DNA from: Mycocentrospora acerina
Taxonomy: Eukaryota > Ascomycota > Dothideomycetes > Pleosporales
Length of the DNA stretch: 64,000 nt
Assembly (NCBI GenBank): GCA_022701365.1
Contig: JAKUHH010000118.1
Coordinates: 62,001 to 126,000, forward strand
Reading direction: 5' to 3'
The notes below the pieces were generated by a model. The model did not search any database. It was not told the DNA's origin and saw nothing but the letters and a program-made list of their open reading frames with translations. The position numbers and the translations under genes were made by a program. Shown one piece after another: positions 23,611 through 34,387 of this stretch (its first letter is position 1; every line of letters begins with the position of its first letter).

Positions 23611-24276
23611 TTAGGACGAGCAGCATTTGACTGGTCCATCTCCGCCTCCCAACGTCCTCTTCCCCTTTGCTTTCTTGATGTCGTCATTGTCTCCTCGCTC
23701 AGTCTGCTCGTGTATGCGGAGTTCTGCAGCAACAAATCAGCCATGTAGTTTAGATGTCCAATCCAATCCTGTCCAATCCAATTCAATCCAATCCAATTCA
23801 ATCCAATCCAATTCAATCCAATCCAATTCACATCCACATCCACGTCCACAACACGACACGACACCTCACCCTCCTTCCCCCCTAAATAAGCAACAAGGGT
23901 AAACATACTGTAATTCCCCTGCTCATCTGCAGCCTGGCCCTGCACGACGTTTTCGCGCAGAAACTTTGCGACTTCTTGCGCGTGTGTGATTTGCGCGGAC
24001 AGCTCGGGGGTGTCGGCGGCGAGATGGCGGTTCTGCTCAAAGTTTTTGCGGGCTTCGGCGCGGGCGGCAGAGAGGATTTTTAGGTCGCCTGGGGGGATGG
24101 GTGGGTGAGCGTTTTGCTTGCTGTGCATGTGTTTATGTATGTGTGTATGTATGTGTGTGTATTTATAGGGCTGAGGATGGGATTGTGGGTGATGGTGGTG
24201 GTGGTGATGGGCGGTGCATACCTTGGAAGGCGATGCGCGCGGAGCGCAGGAGGTTTCTGTATGCTACGAGGGCCAT
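23611..24276 (-). CDS. MZM1: Mitochondrial zinc maintenance protein 1 (LYR family)
   Basis: Three exons: 24276-24222, 24088-23909 and 23723-23611, giving 115 aa, close to the usual Mzm1 length. Mzm1 is a small LYR-motif matrix protein that chaperones the Rieske iron-sulfur protein before its insertion into complex III and affects matrix zinc. The N terminus VAYRNLLRSARIAFQGD carries the LYR-type motif (YRNLLR), followed by ARAEARKNFEQNR, ITHAQEVAKFLRENVVQG and LRIHEQTERGDND. The C terminus ends in Cys-Cys-Ser-Ser. Intron 2 (23724-23908, 185 nt) holds a 15-bp tandem repeat and stays open in the upstream reading frame, so retention would give an altered C terminus. It is divergent from LNP1. 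Confidence 0.9.
23757..23830. repeat. 15-bp CCAAT-rich tandem repeat inside MZM1 intron 2
   Basis: Four copies of tccaatccaattcaa (the last one base short), from 23772, preceded by a diverged copy at 23757. Each unit holds a CCAAT pentamer twice. The repeat lies wholly inside an intron. Confidence 0.9.
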
Positions 24277-24391
24277 TTTGTGGGACGTATAGGTTGTTTT
24301 CGTTGTTATTGTCGTGGAATTGGTTGACCTTGATTTAAGTTCGAGCGACTGTTCGGGACGACGGCGAGGGCGCGCAAGTGAGAAGTTGCTG

Positions 24392-24402
24392 CACGTGACG
24401 TC
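24392..24402. promoter_or_regulatory. Overlapping E-box and CRE-like site, MZM1/LNP1 promoter
   Basis: CACGTGACGTC combines a palindromic CACGTG (bHLH class) with TGACGTC (bZIP/CRE class) in 11 bp, in the middle of the 278-bp divergent promoter. Seen directly; factor binding is inferred. Confidence 0.45.
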
Positions 24403-24554
24403 GCTTTCCGTGTACCCTGCGTCGATCAACAACAGCCCGCCGGCGCTGACGTCGCCCATTCACCGACGCTTGACAGCACACGAGCATGCTGCTTGACCTG
24501 AGGCCTTGAACTTAGCACCCGCCACGGGGCTGCACTGTTACAAGAGAATTTACC

Positions 24555-25824
24555 ATGGGGTGGTTCTGGAAGGTATGTGGACTGCTTGGTGGTCTGCCGG
24601 TGTTTGTTTGTATGGCTGCTGACAGGAGAGCAGAAAGGCAACGATGCCGCCTCCTTTGAGAGGACGCTGTCTGCGCTCACAGCCAAAATTAGCAGAGCAA
24701 CGACGCGAAATGACAAGATGCGGCAGCTTTCGAGACGCGCACGGGTCATGTGGACGCTGTATGCTGGGTTCGCGTACATCCTCGCGGCGCTGCTGCTCAC
24801 GCTTGTAACGGGGTGGCAGAATTGGGGGGTCGTGGAGGGGTCTGTTGTTGCTGGCGGACCGGTGGTGTACGCCCACATCTTCACAACACCATGCACTTGA
24901 CATCATCTGACCATGTGTAGCATCTACATCATCCGATACGCCCTCACCAGCTACTTCGACTACCGCATCTCCAACACCGAAGTCTATCTCAAGAAGCTTA
25001 ACAAGGAGCGAGACACCACCATCGATCAACTAAAGGAGGCTACAAAGTACAACTCCACACAGCAATTGCTCGAGAAGTACGGTGCCTCTCCCAAGCAGAA
25101 GGAGGTGAGCCCCGGCCCAGGACGTAAGAAGTCTCAGGGCCCGCAGAAACCAGGCCAGCCTCAGGGCCCGCGCACTGGCTTCGCTCCTCCACCCACTGCC
25201 AACATCCAGCGCTCTCAACAACCATCCTCGCAGCCCTCTACCCCGCAACGTCCCGTTCCAGTTATTGCGTCGCCGCAAGGTCCTTCCCCTGTTCAACTCC
25301 TTTCCCCGCTTGAGTCTCCCGGCGCCGAGTTTGCACCGAATGCGTTCAGCACGGCGGAAGCAACCAAGCAATACTCCTCTGCTTCCCCTTCCACCTTCAC
25401 TCAGACGCACTGGTACGACCGCATTCTCGATGCGCTTCTCGGCGAGGACGAAACCCAAGCCAAGAACCGTATGGCGCTGATCTGCTCGGAATGCCGTCTT
25501 GTGAACGGTCAAGCACCTCCCGGAACCCGTTCTCTCGAGGATGTCGGCCGCTGGCGATGCGGAGGCTGTCGGGCGTGGAATGGCAAGGAGAAGAGTGATG
25601 AGCTGCCGGATGATGTGCAGGCCAAGCTGGTGAAAGTCTGGGCTGCCGAGGCCGAGGCGGAGAAGGAGAGGAATGCCGCTAGTACAGAGGGGGGCGTGGA
25701 CTCTGATAACCGCGAGACAGAGGATCAGAGTTCGCAGGAGGAAGGCGAGGATGATGACGAAGAGGAGGTCAGGCCGTTGAGTAAGTCGACGAAGGGAAAG
25801 GCGAAAGGGAAGGGGAGGAAGTAA
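24555..25824 (+). CDS. LNP1: Lunapark, ER junction formation protein
   Basis: Three exons: 24555-24572, 24634-24866 and 24921-25824, giving 384 aa. Lunapark sits at three-way junctions of the tubular ER and stabilises them, acting against Sey1/atlastin. Visible parts are a short N-terminal cap (MGWFWK), a coiled segment, and two membrane segments (about residues 42-65, LYAGFAYILAALLLTLVTGW, and 75-95, VAGGPVVIYIIRYALTS). Then come YRISNTEVYLKKLNKERD and the conserved LKEATKYNSTQQLLEKYG, a Pro/Ser/Gln-rich linker, and the C-terminal C4 zinc finger with CSEC and CGGC about 25 residues apart, flanked by GRWRCGGCRAWNG. An acidic and lysine-rich tail follows. The exon 2 acceptor could also be 3 nt upstream (one extra Gln). 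Its divergent partner is MZM1. Confidence 0.93.
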
Positions 25825-26329
25825 GGGTTGATTGAGAGTGTGTGAGCATTTTGGGGTTAAGATGCACCCGTGGTTTGATGCGGTTTTCAGTGGGCCACAT
25901 TTCTAAGATGTGATGTGGAATTGGACGGCTGGTTTTTTATAGTCGCAGCATAAACATAGCGGGGCTTGTTTAGCAGCGTGTAATATATATCAATATATCA
26001 TTTGTCAGAACCCATACTGATGTTGATCTGAATTAAAAGGTAAAATTTGCAGTGAACAAAATAAATGCTCATCTCATTTCAACATCTCACAACAAATTGA
26101 TTTCAAGCACATCATCACATGACACAACTCTCGTCATCATATTCATAGAAACACCCCTCCAACCTGTCTAAGCAATGCTAACGGGGGAAAAAATCTTACC
26201 AAGAGATACTAGCAATACACCCTGATTACCTGGTTTTCCACAGCACCCACCATATGTCACCTTGAGTAGCACAATAATGAAACGAGCAGAGGAGGCTGTG
26301 AGTGCTTGGCTTGGAAGCGATTACAACAG

Positions 26330-26504
26330 TGACCACCACAAGTTTTCCTAATTCGCCACTCGGCGCGGAAATCTTATAAAAAGAGCTAGTATTTTGTTGA
26401 ATGAGGGATTCATTTCTTCCCATGATTTCTAACAAAGGGGAAAGGAAGGCCCGCTAGAAGTGGACTGAAGAGGCGAAATGGGAAAACTTCCTCGGTGGTT
26501 GTCA
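26330..26504. mobile_element. MITE-like element, copy 1
   Basis: A 175-bp element with terminal inverted repeats. The left end reads TGACCACCACAAGTTTTCC; the right end in reverse complement reads TGACAACCACCGAGGAAG then TTTTCCC. The interior aligns along its length with copy 2. It has no coding capacity, and no clear target-site duplication remains. It is more diverged than copy 2, with C-to-T type differences in the inverted repeat. Confidence 0.7.
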
Positions 26505-27008
26505 TAATAAATGTGTAATGCCGCCTTTGGGCAAAGGATTGAACAATATGTTCTGAAGGTACTGCACGAGTTGGATATTTTACAGTATAATGTATAAAGG
26601 TTGACAGATGTATATTTTAATATTGGTTTCGCTCTAATAGGTACAGTGGGTTTTTTTATTTGACCGGCGGACGAGTAATACTATCTTCAGGAATACGGAT
26701 TCAATGATTGTTTGAGAGGGAGGTATTAAAGGGGAGGTGGTGTTTTGATTGGATAGTGTCTCGTTTTGAGATTTAGCCGTGATTAATGGTAGAGGATTTT
26801 AGAGGTGGGGGGAAATATGTAGAGGGGGTAGCTGTTAGGATCTGTCTTGTACGGTAGAGTGGAAGAAACTTGGAAGAGCGCCTATTGCGTACTTTCAGGA
26901 TACTGGTCAAAGTGGTTGGAGGAGTGGTCTTTTCTAATCTTGCAGTGGCGGCGTACAGTGGACGGGAGAGTTGACTGGATGACTCGTCTGCTTCAAAGTA
27001 GGGCGAGA

Positions 27009-27164
27009 TGACCCCCAGAAGTTTTCCCAAATCGCCACTCCGCGCGGGAAGTATAGAAAAAGCTTGTCGTTGGTTTGAATGTGATTTTTCCATAATATCT
27101 ATCCAATAGGGGAAGTTCCGCTCAAAGTGATCTGAAGTGGCGATTTGGGAAAACTTCTGTGTCA
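27009..27164. mobile_element. MITE-like element, copy 2
   Basis: A 156-bp element. A perfect 24-bp inverted repeat occupies 27016-27039 and 27136-27159; its outer part reads CAGAAGTTTTCCCAAATC. The outermost TGAC is shared by both ends and by copy 1. The interior is homologous to copy 1 (for example the GCGCGG block beside the left repeat and AGGGGAAG beside the right). It is non-coding, so any movement would need a transposase supplied elsewhere. Confidence 0.75.
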
Positions 27165-28086
27165 CCATAGTACCTACTCCTACCAGTCATGTCCTTTGAA
27201 GTCAAAAAGAAACGATAAAGCCGCTAAGGCTGAATGTATCGATGATTCGAATCTAGGAATCCCATACATTATAAATGAGTATAGCCGGATCAGCCAAAAT
27301 TTACGGCATCGCACTAGACCTGCCGTCCATCTCGATCTTCCTCATAAAAAAGCATACCTATGCAATCTTCAGCAAATAGGGATTGATCCCTCTATGTAGT
27401 GAAAGACCAAACTAGAATGGATCAGCCTCGAGGGAAAGCAGCTATCATGTACCAAAGTCATATTCTACAAAGTCGCGCGCGAATCGATGCGAGTTGTCGT
27501 CAGCGCAAAAAGTAATATTAACCCTCGAGAGATGGTGTATACGAGCGTTGCACAGTATACACAGGGGACTCAATTGAGAAGACAGGGATATGTGGAAGTA
27601 AGGAGCTTTTATGCCGTTGTTCCTTCTTGCGGATGTTCGTGCCGAGACGTTCGTAACGTGTTACTCTATTGAGCTTAGCTTTTGCTGAACAAGTCCTCGC
27701 ATCTTCAGACGTCCAACAACCAAAAACAATATAGGGTCACTCGCTCTTTTCCATTGTTTCTCCTTTTCTCCGCATTTTTTTCTCGGGTACACTCCCTGGC
27801 AAGTCTAGATTTTGCAGAGATCACTGGCCTTGCGGTTTCCACCTGCGAGATTTCCTTCGAGTCATGAGACTGCGCGATCGGTGTGCCATCGGCCTCGTGG
27901 AAAAGTCACTCTATTCCCGCCGATATTGATTGACTGAGTAGTAACCCATCACGTGAATGGCTCAATGTCCCACCTGGTCATCAGACCCAACGGAATGAAT
28001 GCCAACTCAGGATCTACCTCCACAAAGCTTAACACTCACCCTGAGTGCGCTTGTCTCTCCTGAGCACGGAGCGTGTTGTGCATCCA

Positions 28087-28119
28087 TCAGCCGGAGTTCC
28101 GAAACAAAGCTCCGGCTGA
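28087..28119. repeat. Perfect 10-bp inverted repeat (hairpin)
   Basis: TCAGCCGGAG and CTCCGGCTGA flank a 13-nt loop. The GC-rich stem stands out in this region. It lies about 570 bp upstream of the GH5 gene. It may be a palindromic regulatory site or an end of a decayed element. Confidence 0.6.
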
Positions 28120-28602
28120 GATCATCTTTAATGAAGAGCTATTATAATGAGAGCAAGGATCTCGGAAGATTTAAAGCACAAGCAATATGCGAATGCGCCA
28201 CAAGGCCAACGACGCTCGGCCGTTTATGACAGCAGACGCGACCTTACTCGAAGTTGCGCCTGCGTTTCACGAAGTCAAATGGGAGGGGATTCTGAGGTTG
28301 TTTCCACGACATCATCGGCTGTCTTGCGTTTCACAACGAGAGCGTTTTCCACGTTTGTGGTCACTCTACACATGGCTATCCCTGTGTCCCCGCAATGTAC
28401 GATCCACCAAGCTTTCCTTGAATGTGCTTGATCAATCTATTTCGCACCGCAGGTCTTTGATGCCAGATTAAAAAGGCTTGATGAGGTAATGCTAGATGAG
28501 TTACAGGCTGCCCACGAACCCTTTCCGCCTGAGGGCTGAAGCGGAAATAGCGGTCCGTACCACGACAATGTAAATTGGCATCTGAGAATGTGGATATTCT
28601 CC

Positions 28603-28608
28603 TATAAA
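28603..28608 (+). promoter_or_regulatory. TATA box of the GH5 endoglucanase gene
   Basis: CCTATAAAGA lies 85 bp upstream of the ATG at 28693. The position is normal for a TATA element of an inducible secreted-enzyme gene. Confidence 0.5.
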
Positions 28609-28692
28609 GACTGACATGCGGTGCTGGAGAAGAGAGACAAGGCAGCCACAAACTCCCTTGATCACTCTCCTTCTTACTTCTTGTGACATACT

Positions 28693-29753
28693 ATGCTTCT
28701 GACAAACATTTTCGCAGCGGCCGCTCTGGTCAGCGCCGCCTTTGCTGCTCCTTCTAACAAGGAGACGCGTCAAAACAGGAAGCTGAAGTGGTTTGGAATC
28801 AACGAGTCCGGCGCTGAGTTTGGCGAGAAGGTCTTTCCTGGCACTTATGGCAAGGAATACATCTGGTACGATTTCAACACCATTGACCAGTTCATTGGCC
28901 AGGGCATGAACATGTTCCGTTTGAACTTTTGTAAGGATAACACTACGCTTTGCTCACACAAGATACTAATGATCTTCCAGTGATGGAGCGACTCACTCCC
29001 AATTCCCTGACCGGCTCCTTTGACAAAGCCTACCTCGGCAATCTAACCCAGCAAATCAACTACATCACCTCCAAAGGTGCATATGCCATGGTGCAGCCCC
29101 ACAACTACGGACGCTTTTACAGCAACGTCATCACCGACACGGCAGGCTTCAAGACCTGGTGGAAGAACGTAGCAGCGCAGTACAAGGATAACGCACTCGT
29201 TGTGTTCGACACCAACAACGAGTTCCACGACATGGACCAGCAGCTCGTCTTCAACCTCAACCAAGCCGCCATCGATGGTATCCGCGCTGCCGGCGCAACA
29301 AAGCAGTACATCACCCCTGAGGGCAACTCCTGGTCGGGCGCCTGGACCTGGGTGTCGAGCGGCAACGGCGCCTCCCTCGTCAACCTCAAGGACCCCCAAA
29401 ACAAACTCGTCTACCAGATGCACCAGTACCTTGACACGGACGGGTCAGGCACAAGCGCAGACTGCGTGTCCGCCACCATTTTCCGCGAGCGTCTCCAAGC
29501 AGCGACGAAGTGGCTCAAGGACAACAAGAAGGTTGGCGTGATTGGAGAGTTTGCCGGTGGAAACAACGCGCAGTGCATCTCAGCGCTGAAGGATGGATTG
29601 ACCTACCTGGGCCAGAACACAGATGTATGGTTTGGCGGGATCTGGTGGGCTGCGGGACCTTGGTGGGGAAACTACATCTACAGCATGGAGCCTTCGTCGG
29701 GAGTGGCATGGAGTTCCATCTTGCCGCAGATTAAGTCGTACTTTGTCGTTTAG
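28693..29753 (+). CDS. Secreted GH5 endo-beta-1,4-glucanase (cellulase)
   Basis: Two exons, 28693-28930 and 28981-29753 (intron 50 nt), giving 336 aa. Residues 1-18 are a signal peptide ending at FAAPSN. The catalytic barrel follows at once (KLKWFGINESGAEFG), with no carbohydrate-binding module. The acid/base glutamate lies in FDTNNEFHDM and the nucleophile in VIGEFAGG; the aromatic GGIWWAAGPWWGNYI lines the cleft. These place it in glycoside hydrolase family 5, subfamily 5-like fungal endoglucanases (EglB type), which cleave internal beta-1,4 bonds of cellulose. It is most likely secreted and used in plant cell wall breakdown. The splice restores LNFLMERLTPN. It faces the TTL-domain gene tail to tail. 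Confidence 0.93.
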
Positions 29754-30096
29754 ATGATGGGGGTTATCAGCAAAGACCGAGGTACTCAGGGGTAGAGGAG
29801 GTGATTGTGATGACGGCTGTGGGTGACTTAACATTCTTGTTTATTCTTTTTTATTTCTGCGCTTGCGCAGATTGTCAGTGGTATTTCCATACTATCTTTT
29901 TTTTAACAAAAAAACTTGCGATATTGCCGATATTTTGATGGTGAGAGCCAAAAAGGCTTACATTTTTGCGTGACTCCCCCCTCCCCCCGCGGATCGTTTG
30001 TCCATGTCTTTCTCTTCCAGCACACTGACAAATGTCGAGAAATCGACAAACACCCAAGTTAAATCAGTCAATCAATCAATCAACCACCCTGACCTC
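29754..30096. other. Convergent intergenic region
   Basis: The 3' flanks of the GH5 and TTL-domain genes. A T-rich run lies near 29880-29915 (tttttttt/aaaaaaa). No gene is present. Confidence 0.6.
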
Positions 30097-31545
30097 CTAC
30101 CTCCTTCCCAAATCCACATCCAACACCTCCACCATATCCTCTGTCTTGCCCTTGCCCTTGCCCTCGACGCCAAAAAACCCCGCAACACCCACCCCCACCA
30201 CCCCTTCCATCAGCCCGCTCACCAACCCACTCAACTCATCCCCCGTCTGCCTAAAGTCCGGAAACGCATTAACCTCCAACAACCACGTCTTCAGCTCTCC
30301 ATCCCCCTCAATCCCGACCATGAAATCCAGCCCAAACACCTCAAACGCATTAGGCAGCGGCTGAAAGTGCACCGACATGCCGCGCGCAGCGGCTTCGAAT
30401 GTCTGTGCAGTGACGGCGCAGATTTCGGCAAAGACTTTTGTTTTCCAGTCGTGCGGTTCGGTGGGGGAAGAGGTGGAGGAGGAGATGTGCGGGCAGGGCG
30501 ATGGTTGAGCGGGGAGGACGTCGGGGAGGTCCCAGAAGAGGGCGACGGAGCCTTCGCGGTCGCCGGTTTCTTGCAGGCAGGTGTTTGTTAGGTGGGCGCT
30601 CATGTTGGAGGGGGAGGCGGTGGTCGGGGAGGGGGCGAGGTAGGCGTGTGCGGCGAAGAGGGCGAGCATGGGGCGGTAGATGTGGATTTTTAGGGCGCCG
30701 GTGGCGAGGACGTAGGTTCGGATGTGGAATTTTCGGAGCTGGGGAGTCGAGGGGGATTGGGGTGGTGGGAGGAGGAGCGGCGGGTGGATGTAGGGTTGTG
30801 CGATGAAGTGGCGGAGTTGGGAGGTTATGATGCCGGAGCTTGATGCTGTTGCTGTTGCTATTGTTGTTGTTTTCTTTTCCTCAGAGTTGGACTGGCTTTT
30901 CGATTCATCGTCGCTTCTTGCGTCTTCCTCATCCTCATCCTCCTCTTCATCATCGCTCTCAGGATCCCACTCCTCAAAAATACTCGTCAACTCTTCCTCG
31001 GACGAAAACAACCTAATCCCCTGCCCCCGATCGCTCATCCCTGGCTTCAAAATCCACCACTCCCTCTCTCCCTCATCCCTCTCCCCCCGGTCAATTTCCT
31101 CGTTCCGCTCCCAACTCTCCCTCAACTCATATGCCTCCACTAGCGCATCGTCCAGAAACTCTGCATAGTCCACTTCAAACTCTACACTGGGCTTAACGTG
31201 CTTCTTCAGCACGCTGTCGGGATACTTGGTGCACCAGTTTGCAACCGTGGTGCTGAGGTAGTGTTTGCGGATCAGCGCCTTGCGGATGACATAGGCGTTT
31301 GCGAGCGACGACGTCGGGTGGGACATGAGGTGGTCCCAATCTATTGACTCGTACTGCACGAATTGGAGGAGCCGGGATTGGGGGCTGGGGAGTTCGGAAA
31401 GGGAGGATATGAGTTTGTAGGAGGACGGGGGGAGGTGTTTAGAGAGGCCGGCGAGAATGAGGGGTTGGACGTAGGGGTCTTCATAGTCGATGAGGGCGTA
31501 GATGGTGGTGTCTTTCTCGTTGCTTGGAGAAGTTGCTGACGCCAT
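30097..31545 (-). CDS. Tubulin-tyrosine ligase (TTL)-domain protein, PBY1-like
   Basis: A single-exon 482-aa protein. The frame continues upstream to a GTG, but the first ATG is at 31545 (MASATSPSNEKD). The ATP-grasp/TTL core is recognisable: ILKPGMSDRGQGIRLF (nucleotide-binding Lys), FHIRTYVLATGALKIHIYRP, and the metal-binding end EVFGLDFMVG...WLLEVNAFPDF. Between the first two lies a low-complexity acidic insert (SDDEEEDEDEEDARSDDE). Yeast Pby1 is the nearest functional reference, a P-body-associated TTL-like protein; an in vivo ligase substrate is unproven, so tubulin tyrosination should not be assumed. The N-terminal half resembles the SurE-less part of Pby1. It is downstream of MCM10 on the same strand. 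Confidence 0.85.
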   Translation of the reverse strand: MASATSPSNEKDTTIYALIDYEDPYVQPLILAGLSKHLPPSSYKLISSLSELPSPQSRLLQFVQYESIDWDHLMSHPTSSLANAYVIRKALIRKHYLSTTVANWCTKYPDSVLKKHVKPSVEFEVDYAEFLDDALVEAYELRESWERNEEIDRGERDEGEREWWILKPGMSDRGQGIRLFSSEEELTSIFEEWDPESDDEEEDEDEEDARSDDESKSQSNSEEKKTTTIATATASSSGIITSQLRHFIAQPYIHPPLLLPPPQSPSTPQLRKFHIRTYVLATGALKIHIYRPMLALFAAHAYLAPSPTTASPSNMSAHLTNTCLQETGDREGSVALFWDLPDVLPAQPSPCPHISSSTSSPTEPHDWKTKVFAEICAVTAQTFEAAARGMSVHFQPLPNAFEVFGLDFMVGIEGDGELKTWLLEVNAFPDFRQTGDELSGLVSGLMEGVVGVGVAGFFGVEGKGKGKTEDMVEVLDVDLGRR

Positions 31546-31962
31546 GATTGGTTTGTGATGATTCGATATACCGCCCTGCTCTTTCTTGTTCACACACGTG
31601 CTGCTGTTGTTGGTCGTGACAGTGGTTACTAGGACTATCACAATCTCAAGCTAGGGAGTCTGATATGGACTAGAGAATGGGAGGGAGAAGTTGTGCGACA
31701 AAATTTCGATAACGGAAAAAAAGCTACCGATGGTATCTGAAAATCAATACACTAGGACAATCGTTACTGTGTTTATGCGGGTATCCAAAGCGACGCCCGA
31801 AAAGTCAAAATCGCCCATCTCGCTTAGCCTGTAGCCAATCAAACTACTGTATCGTAAACGCCATATCGTACACTCGTTGCCTTCCTTGGAAACCGACTCG
31901 AATCCCCTTGATGTTAGGAAGCAACCTCGAAAGAATATTCAAACCCCAGGATATCATGTGCG
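31546..31962. other. Intergenic region between MCM10 and the TTL-domain gene
   Basis: About 420 bp holding the MCM10 3' flank and the TTL gene promoter. No further feature was recognised. Confidence 0.6.
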
Positions 31963-34387
31963 TCAAATAACCTCCAAATCATCATCGTCGTCCATATCCA
32001 TCGCTGCGAGCAAGCCTACATCCAATCCCCCAAGACTGTCCCTACCTGGTTCACGAATGCCTTTCTCTGGTAGCAGAAGGCGGGCTCGTTTCTTCGTGGG
32101 ACTGGATTCCCGACTGGACTCGCGGCGCATAAGGCTAGGTCTCGGTTCCGGGTTCTTCTGAGGGGAGGGGAGCACACTACGTTTGTTGGCGCCGCTCCAG
32201 CCAACAGGAGCACTGAATGCTGTCGTCTTGGTCGACAACGTTCTTTTCCTCTTGTGGACCGGGGCGAGAGAGACATCGTCTGCTTTTCGATTCAAAAGGC
32301 CACGGAAGTCGTTGCCGGCTGGCTTGTCTTGGCTCGTAACTTCTCGAGAAGAGGCGATTCCGCGTACGGGCAGGTTTTGAGTATCAGCGCCCTTGATCTT
32401 CATGTAGTCGCCTCCAGTGCTGCCTTGACCCATAGTACCTAGTCTTTTTGCGAGCTCCTTTTCCTTCTCCTTTTCAGCAAGTTGTTTGCGGAACTTTTCC
32501 TCTCGACTCGCACCGCGCTCCCACGACTGATTGTCTCGATCAAGGAGTTTTGCTGCACCGCCAGGCCGGGGCGCAATGTAGACCATTTCATGCAGTTCTC
32601 GGTCGAAGTAGTTGCCTTCCCTCTTTAGCTCCTGACCTTTCGAACCCCCGCCTCGTCCCCCGCCAAACATGCCGTTTTTGCCTCCAGCAGGACCTCGTCC
32701 CATACCCGTCATTGTGTTGATCTCCATTCGCCCCCGCTTGCTCTTTTCGACTTGGAGCTGGACGTGGAACTCGCAGACCTCTGTCTTCCGGCCATCGATC
32801 CATTGTCCGCAGTCCTTGCCATCCTTTCGCTTTGCATGACAGAAATCCAGATCCCGTGCTGTACCGATTTCGAGGACAGTGTCGTCTGAGCTGGTGAGTT
32901 TGAGCGAGAACTTGCCAGTGTCACGGTTGCGCGGCGGCATGATATCTGGGTTGAGGATTGCCACCAGTGTGCCCTCGGACAACTTCCAGAATTGAGAAAA
33001 GCCAGTATCGAACAGGTATAGATCGAGCTCCCATTTGAGATCTGTCAATCGTATAACCATGAACTTGCCTTGCTGGTCGGTGCCTCTTTCCTGGTTGTTG
33101 GTGGACTGGTCACGAGCTGTATTCTTGGCATTAAGAGGAGATGACTTGGAGCATATCACTCCAAGGACGACATAGTCGTTCTCCCAGTCAGGTGGGTCGT
33201 AATCAGGTGCCTTGACAGTTTTCAGTAGCTGCGGTATAGTGAGCACGGTCTTGCCCTCGAGTGTACGGGTGATGACGTTGTGTTGCATTTGACGTGACTT
33301 GAGGTGCAGGCCGGACAGAGATTCGAAGCTTGACGCTTCGGTACTGTTGTCTCTTTGGGAAATTTCAGCGTATTTTGATATTGTCGTTGTTGACGTTGTT
33401 GTTGATGATAATGATGATGATGCTGTTGATGTGGCATTGAAGCTTTGCGAGTATGGTCGAATAGGCGAAGGCGGTGGACGCGAGCTTTCCGTCCTGAAAG
33501 AGAGTGAAGTGCCTGGCCGTGGTGTGGATGGGTCGCGTATGTCACTCTGTGTCCGGGCATGGATTCTGACCGGGGCTCTCAAGGCTGGCGGCGGCATATC
33601 CTGCGAACTTCTAATATCCGAGCTGAAGGAAGAGTTTGAGCGTGATATGGGTCGGTCTCTCAGCCCCTCGATGTTCTGCAGGCCGAACCCTCTGGACCTC
33701 TTCTGCTCGAGCTTGGCCTCCATCTCTTCGCGCTGCTTCTCTTTGTTCCTGCTCTCGGCCATGCGCTCGCTGAACGACTTGATCCTGGGCGACTCGGCCT
33801 CGCGTGCACCGCCAGCAAGCCTATGCGACAGGGCACTGCCCGCCCGCTTGAGGCTGACATCCTGGGCTCGCAGGCCCTTGTCGATACCCAGCATCACACG
33901 TGCAGGGCTTCTCTGCTCCTCAGGCGCGCGTCGAATGCGCACAGGCGAGGCGGGGACATGGAGGTCTATCGTTGGCTGTGATCGCTGTCTGCGGTGGGCG
34001 CCAGGCGCAGTGCTCGGGCGCAGCGAGGCCGCATGGTCGTCGTTTTCTGCCGTCTTGCGGGCATTCTGCAGCTTCTTGAGCTTGAGGCGGGCCTCGATGG
34101 CCTGCAACTTCAGCTGCAGCGTCTCCTCGTCGTCCTCCTCGGTGTCGCTGCCCGACTGCTGGCCACGTGACATGGGACGCCGCTTCGACGGCGACGGCGA
34201 CACAGAGCTGCGGTCGCGCTGCCGCTCCAATTTGCGGCGTCCCGACGGCGAGCACAGAAGGGCTTCATGCGGCGACTTGGGCGGCCAGTTGGGCTGCTTG
34301 GTCTTCACTGTGCGCGTGTCAGTCGAGTTGGGCGGGCGCCAAAAAGAAATGCCCACCTGCGGCCTTGGGGCTCTCCCGCACAATCAT
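31963..34387 (-). CDS. MCM10: DNA replication factor MCM10
   Basis: Two exons, 34387-34357 and 34307-31963 (intron 49 nt), giving 791 aa. Mcm10 activates the CMG helicase at origins and links it to polymerase alpha. The N-terminal third is charged and disordered, with a predicted coiled coil (ETLQLKLQAIEARLKLKKLQ). The conserved centre starts near VLTIPQLLKTVKAPDYDPPDW and continues as an OB fold (KFMVIRLTDLKWELDLYLFD, SEGTLVAILNPDIMPP). A CCCH zinc finger follows, with C, C, C and H in DFCHAKRKDGKDC and VCEFH, near residues 490-523. After it comes a Gly-rich loop (GRGGGSKG) and a basic C terminus with KKRAR. The tiny first exon (31 nt) encodes MIVRESPKAA, joined in phase to VKTKQPNWPP. It is divergent from RNH202, another replication-fork protein. 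Confidence 0.93.

Larger units (their letters stand above)
25825..28692. other. Gene-poor region carrying MITE-like elements
   Basis: About 2.9 kb, AT-rich at 25.9-26.8 kb. It has no supportable coding gene; short ORFs near 26773-27168 and 28376-28773 have no recognisable features. It contains two copies of a terminal-inverted-repeat element and one strong hairpin, listed separately. The last 100 bp is the promoter of the GH5 gene. Confidence 0.65.
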
